A stretch of DNA of 7,314 bases from NCBI GenBank assembly GCA_003520455.1, contig DOUV01000654.1, positions 1 through 7,314 on the forward strand. The letters run 5' to 3'. Below are positions 6,126-7,314 of the stretch, one piece after another; position 1 is the stretch's first letter, and every line of letters starts with the position of its first letter. The DNA comes from Chloroflexota bacterium (lineage in GTDB: Bacteria > Chloroflexota > Anaerolineae > Ardenticatenales > Ardenticatenaceae). Below the pieces are notes generated by a model. That model worked only from the letters and a program-made list of their open reading frames with translations. It did no database searches and was not told where the DNA came from. The position numbers were made by a program, and so were the translations under genes.

Positions 6126-7314
6126 TTAACTGGGGCCTTTGGCCTCACCCAGATCGGCGATGACCACATTTCCCATGTCATCCCCGACCTTTTGCACCTC
6201 GCGCATGTAGATGTGCATGATCGGATTGTGAGTATCCGGATCAATCTTGAACGGCCCACGCGGGCTGGTGATCGAGGCATTGACCAATGCCTCAACCAGT
6301 TTGTCCTTATCGCTCGTGTTGCCCTGGGTGGTCTTGATCGCGGCGTTGATCAACTGGGCAGCATCATAGGCCTGCAGGGCGAAGACCGAGGGAAGCTCGT
6401 TGAACTTAGCCTGGTAGGCCTCGACGAACTTCTTGTTCTCGGGTGTGTCCAGCAGGTAGGTGTAATGCAGACTGGTGCGAATACCCTCGGCCGCAGCCCC
6501 CTGCTGGGGCAGCACGTCGCTCTCAGTCATGAAGCCGGCACCTGCCAACGGAATCTTGCCCTTGAGCCCGAACTGCTCGTACTGCTGGACGAACCGCACC
6601 GCGTCCGACCCACTGTAGAAGCTGAAGATCACCTCGGGATTGGCCTGTTGCAGCTGGGTCAAGAAAGGTTGATAGTCATTGTTCCCCAGAGGTGGGTAGA
6701 CCTCGAAAACGACCTCGCCACCTGCCTCGGTGAAGGTCCGTTTGAAGCCGTTCATCATCTCCTTGCCAGCGGCGTAATCGGGCGCCGACAGCGCCGCTTT
6801 CTTGCCAATGTTGTTGAAAACCCAAGGACCGGCGGGGTACGTCGTCTGAGAGTTCGAGAAGGAGGTGCGGAAGATGTACTTGCTCTTCTTCGCACCGGTA
6901 ACATCGTCGGCGCCCGCGTTCGAAATGATCAGGATGTTCTTGGTCGAGTCGAAAAGATCGCGCAGGGCGAGGGCGACGCCACTGTGCACGATCCCGGTCA
7001 CCAGATCAACCTTATCCTGATCGAGAAGCTTGCGCGCTTTGGTCGGGGCCACATCAGTCTTGGCCTCGCTGTCCTCCTGGATGATCTGAACCTTGCGGCC
7101 CGCAATCTCATTGTTGATCGAGTCGAGGTAAAGCTGCATCCCCTGGACCATATCCTGCCCCAGGCCCGAGTAGACGCCCGACAGCGGCACGAGAACGCCG
7201 AGCTTGAGCGGCCCGGAACTTGCCTGCGGTCCGGCCGCGGGGCCACAGGCCTGCAGCAGTGGTCCGGCCGCCAGCGCCCCGGCGGCCATCGCCGTGCCTT
7301 TCAGCAGGCTCCGG
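6126..7314 (-). CDS. HAAT-family ABC transporter substrate-binding lipoprotein, start beyond the right edge
   Basis: Extracytoplasmic receptor (Peripla_BP_6/LivJ-like, type I fold) that would bind the solute and dock on LivH/LivM. It gives 395 visible codons. The frame remains open past an internal ATG (7289) to the window end as RSLLKGTA, so the true start is outside. The visible N-terminus, RSLLKGTAMAAGALAAGP then LLQAC, looks like a Tat-type lipoprotein signal, with the second arginine of a twin-Arg visible and Cys at 7247-7245 as the lipidated residue. The mature part opens with LKLGVLVPLSGVYSGLGQDM, the first strand and ligand loop of the family. Further fold landmarks are DKVDLVTGIVHSGVALALRD, NAGADDV, YIFRTSFSNSQ and FALQAYDAAQLINAAI. 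The ligand is not decidable: branched-chain amino acids, amides and aromatic acids are all handled by such proteins. It is the first visible gene of the operon, 78 bases before livH. Confidence 0.94.
   Translation of the reverse strand, partial: RSLLKGTAMAAGALAAGPLLQACGPAAGPQASSGPLKLGVLVPLSGVYSGLGQDMVQGMQLYLDSINNEIAGRKVQIIQEDSEAKTDVAPTKARKLLDQDKVDLVTGIVHSGVALALRDLFDSTKNILIISNAGADDVTGAKKSKYIFRTSFSNSQTTYPAGPWVFNNIGKKAALSAPDYAAGKEMMNGFKRTFTEAGGEVVFEVYPPLGNNDYQPFLTQLQQANPEVIFSFYSGSDAVRFVQQYEQFGLKGKIPLAGAGFMTESDVLPQQGAAAEGIRTSLHYTYLLDTPENKKFVEAYQAKFNELPSVFALQAYDAAQLINAAIKTTQGNTSDKDKLVEALVNASITSPRGPFKIDPDTHNPIMHIYMREVQKVGDDMGNVVIADLGEAKGPS

Overview
The window comes from a GC-rich (roughly 60-65% by eye) bacterial chromosome. 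All seven genes I can support lie on the minus strand, so transcription runs from high to low coordinates. A substrate-binding protein with a Tat-like lipoprotein signal, GTG starts, a luciferase-like monooxygenase and a TetR regulator beside an ABC operon would fit Chloroflexota (for example a Thermomicrobia-type organism). That placement is an impression from protein style, not from a search. There is no phage, IS element, CRISPR array, tRNA or rRNA here.

Layout in transcription order: (1) 7314-6126, a periplasmic-binding-protein-type lipoprotein whose first codons lie beyond the right edge. (2) 6117-6074, a strong nested hairpin in the gap before livH. (3) livH (6047-5172), livM (5175-4090), livG (3803-2976) and livF (2983-2270), the two permeases and two ATPases of a HAAT/branched-chain-amino-acid-type ABC importer. 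H/M and G/F overlap by 4 and 8 bases, but livM and livG are separated by an unusual 286-base gap. (4) 2246-2212, a textbook intrinsic terminator that closes the operon. (5) A TetR-family repressor (2092-1442) with its own sigma70-like promoter and a perfect inverted repeat over the predicted transcription start, a good candidate for its own operator. (6) A gamma-carbonic-anhydrase-like left-handed beta-helix protein (1259-702) in which the third canonical zinc-binding histidine is a glutamate. (7) The N-terminal 182 residues of a luciferase-like flavin-dependent oxidoreductase (546-1), cut by the left edge.

Working together, the lipoprotein would capture a solute (branched-chain amino acid, amide, aromatic acid or similar) outside the membrane and deliver it to LivH/LivM, with LivG/LivF hydrolysing ATP. 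The TetR gene is insulated from the operon by terminator and promoter. Whether it controls the transporter cannot be decided, because the operon's own promoter is outside the window. I found no clearly novel system. The best second-look items are the TetR promoter/operator, the altered metal site, the intercistronic hairpin and the livM-livG gap.
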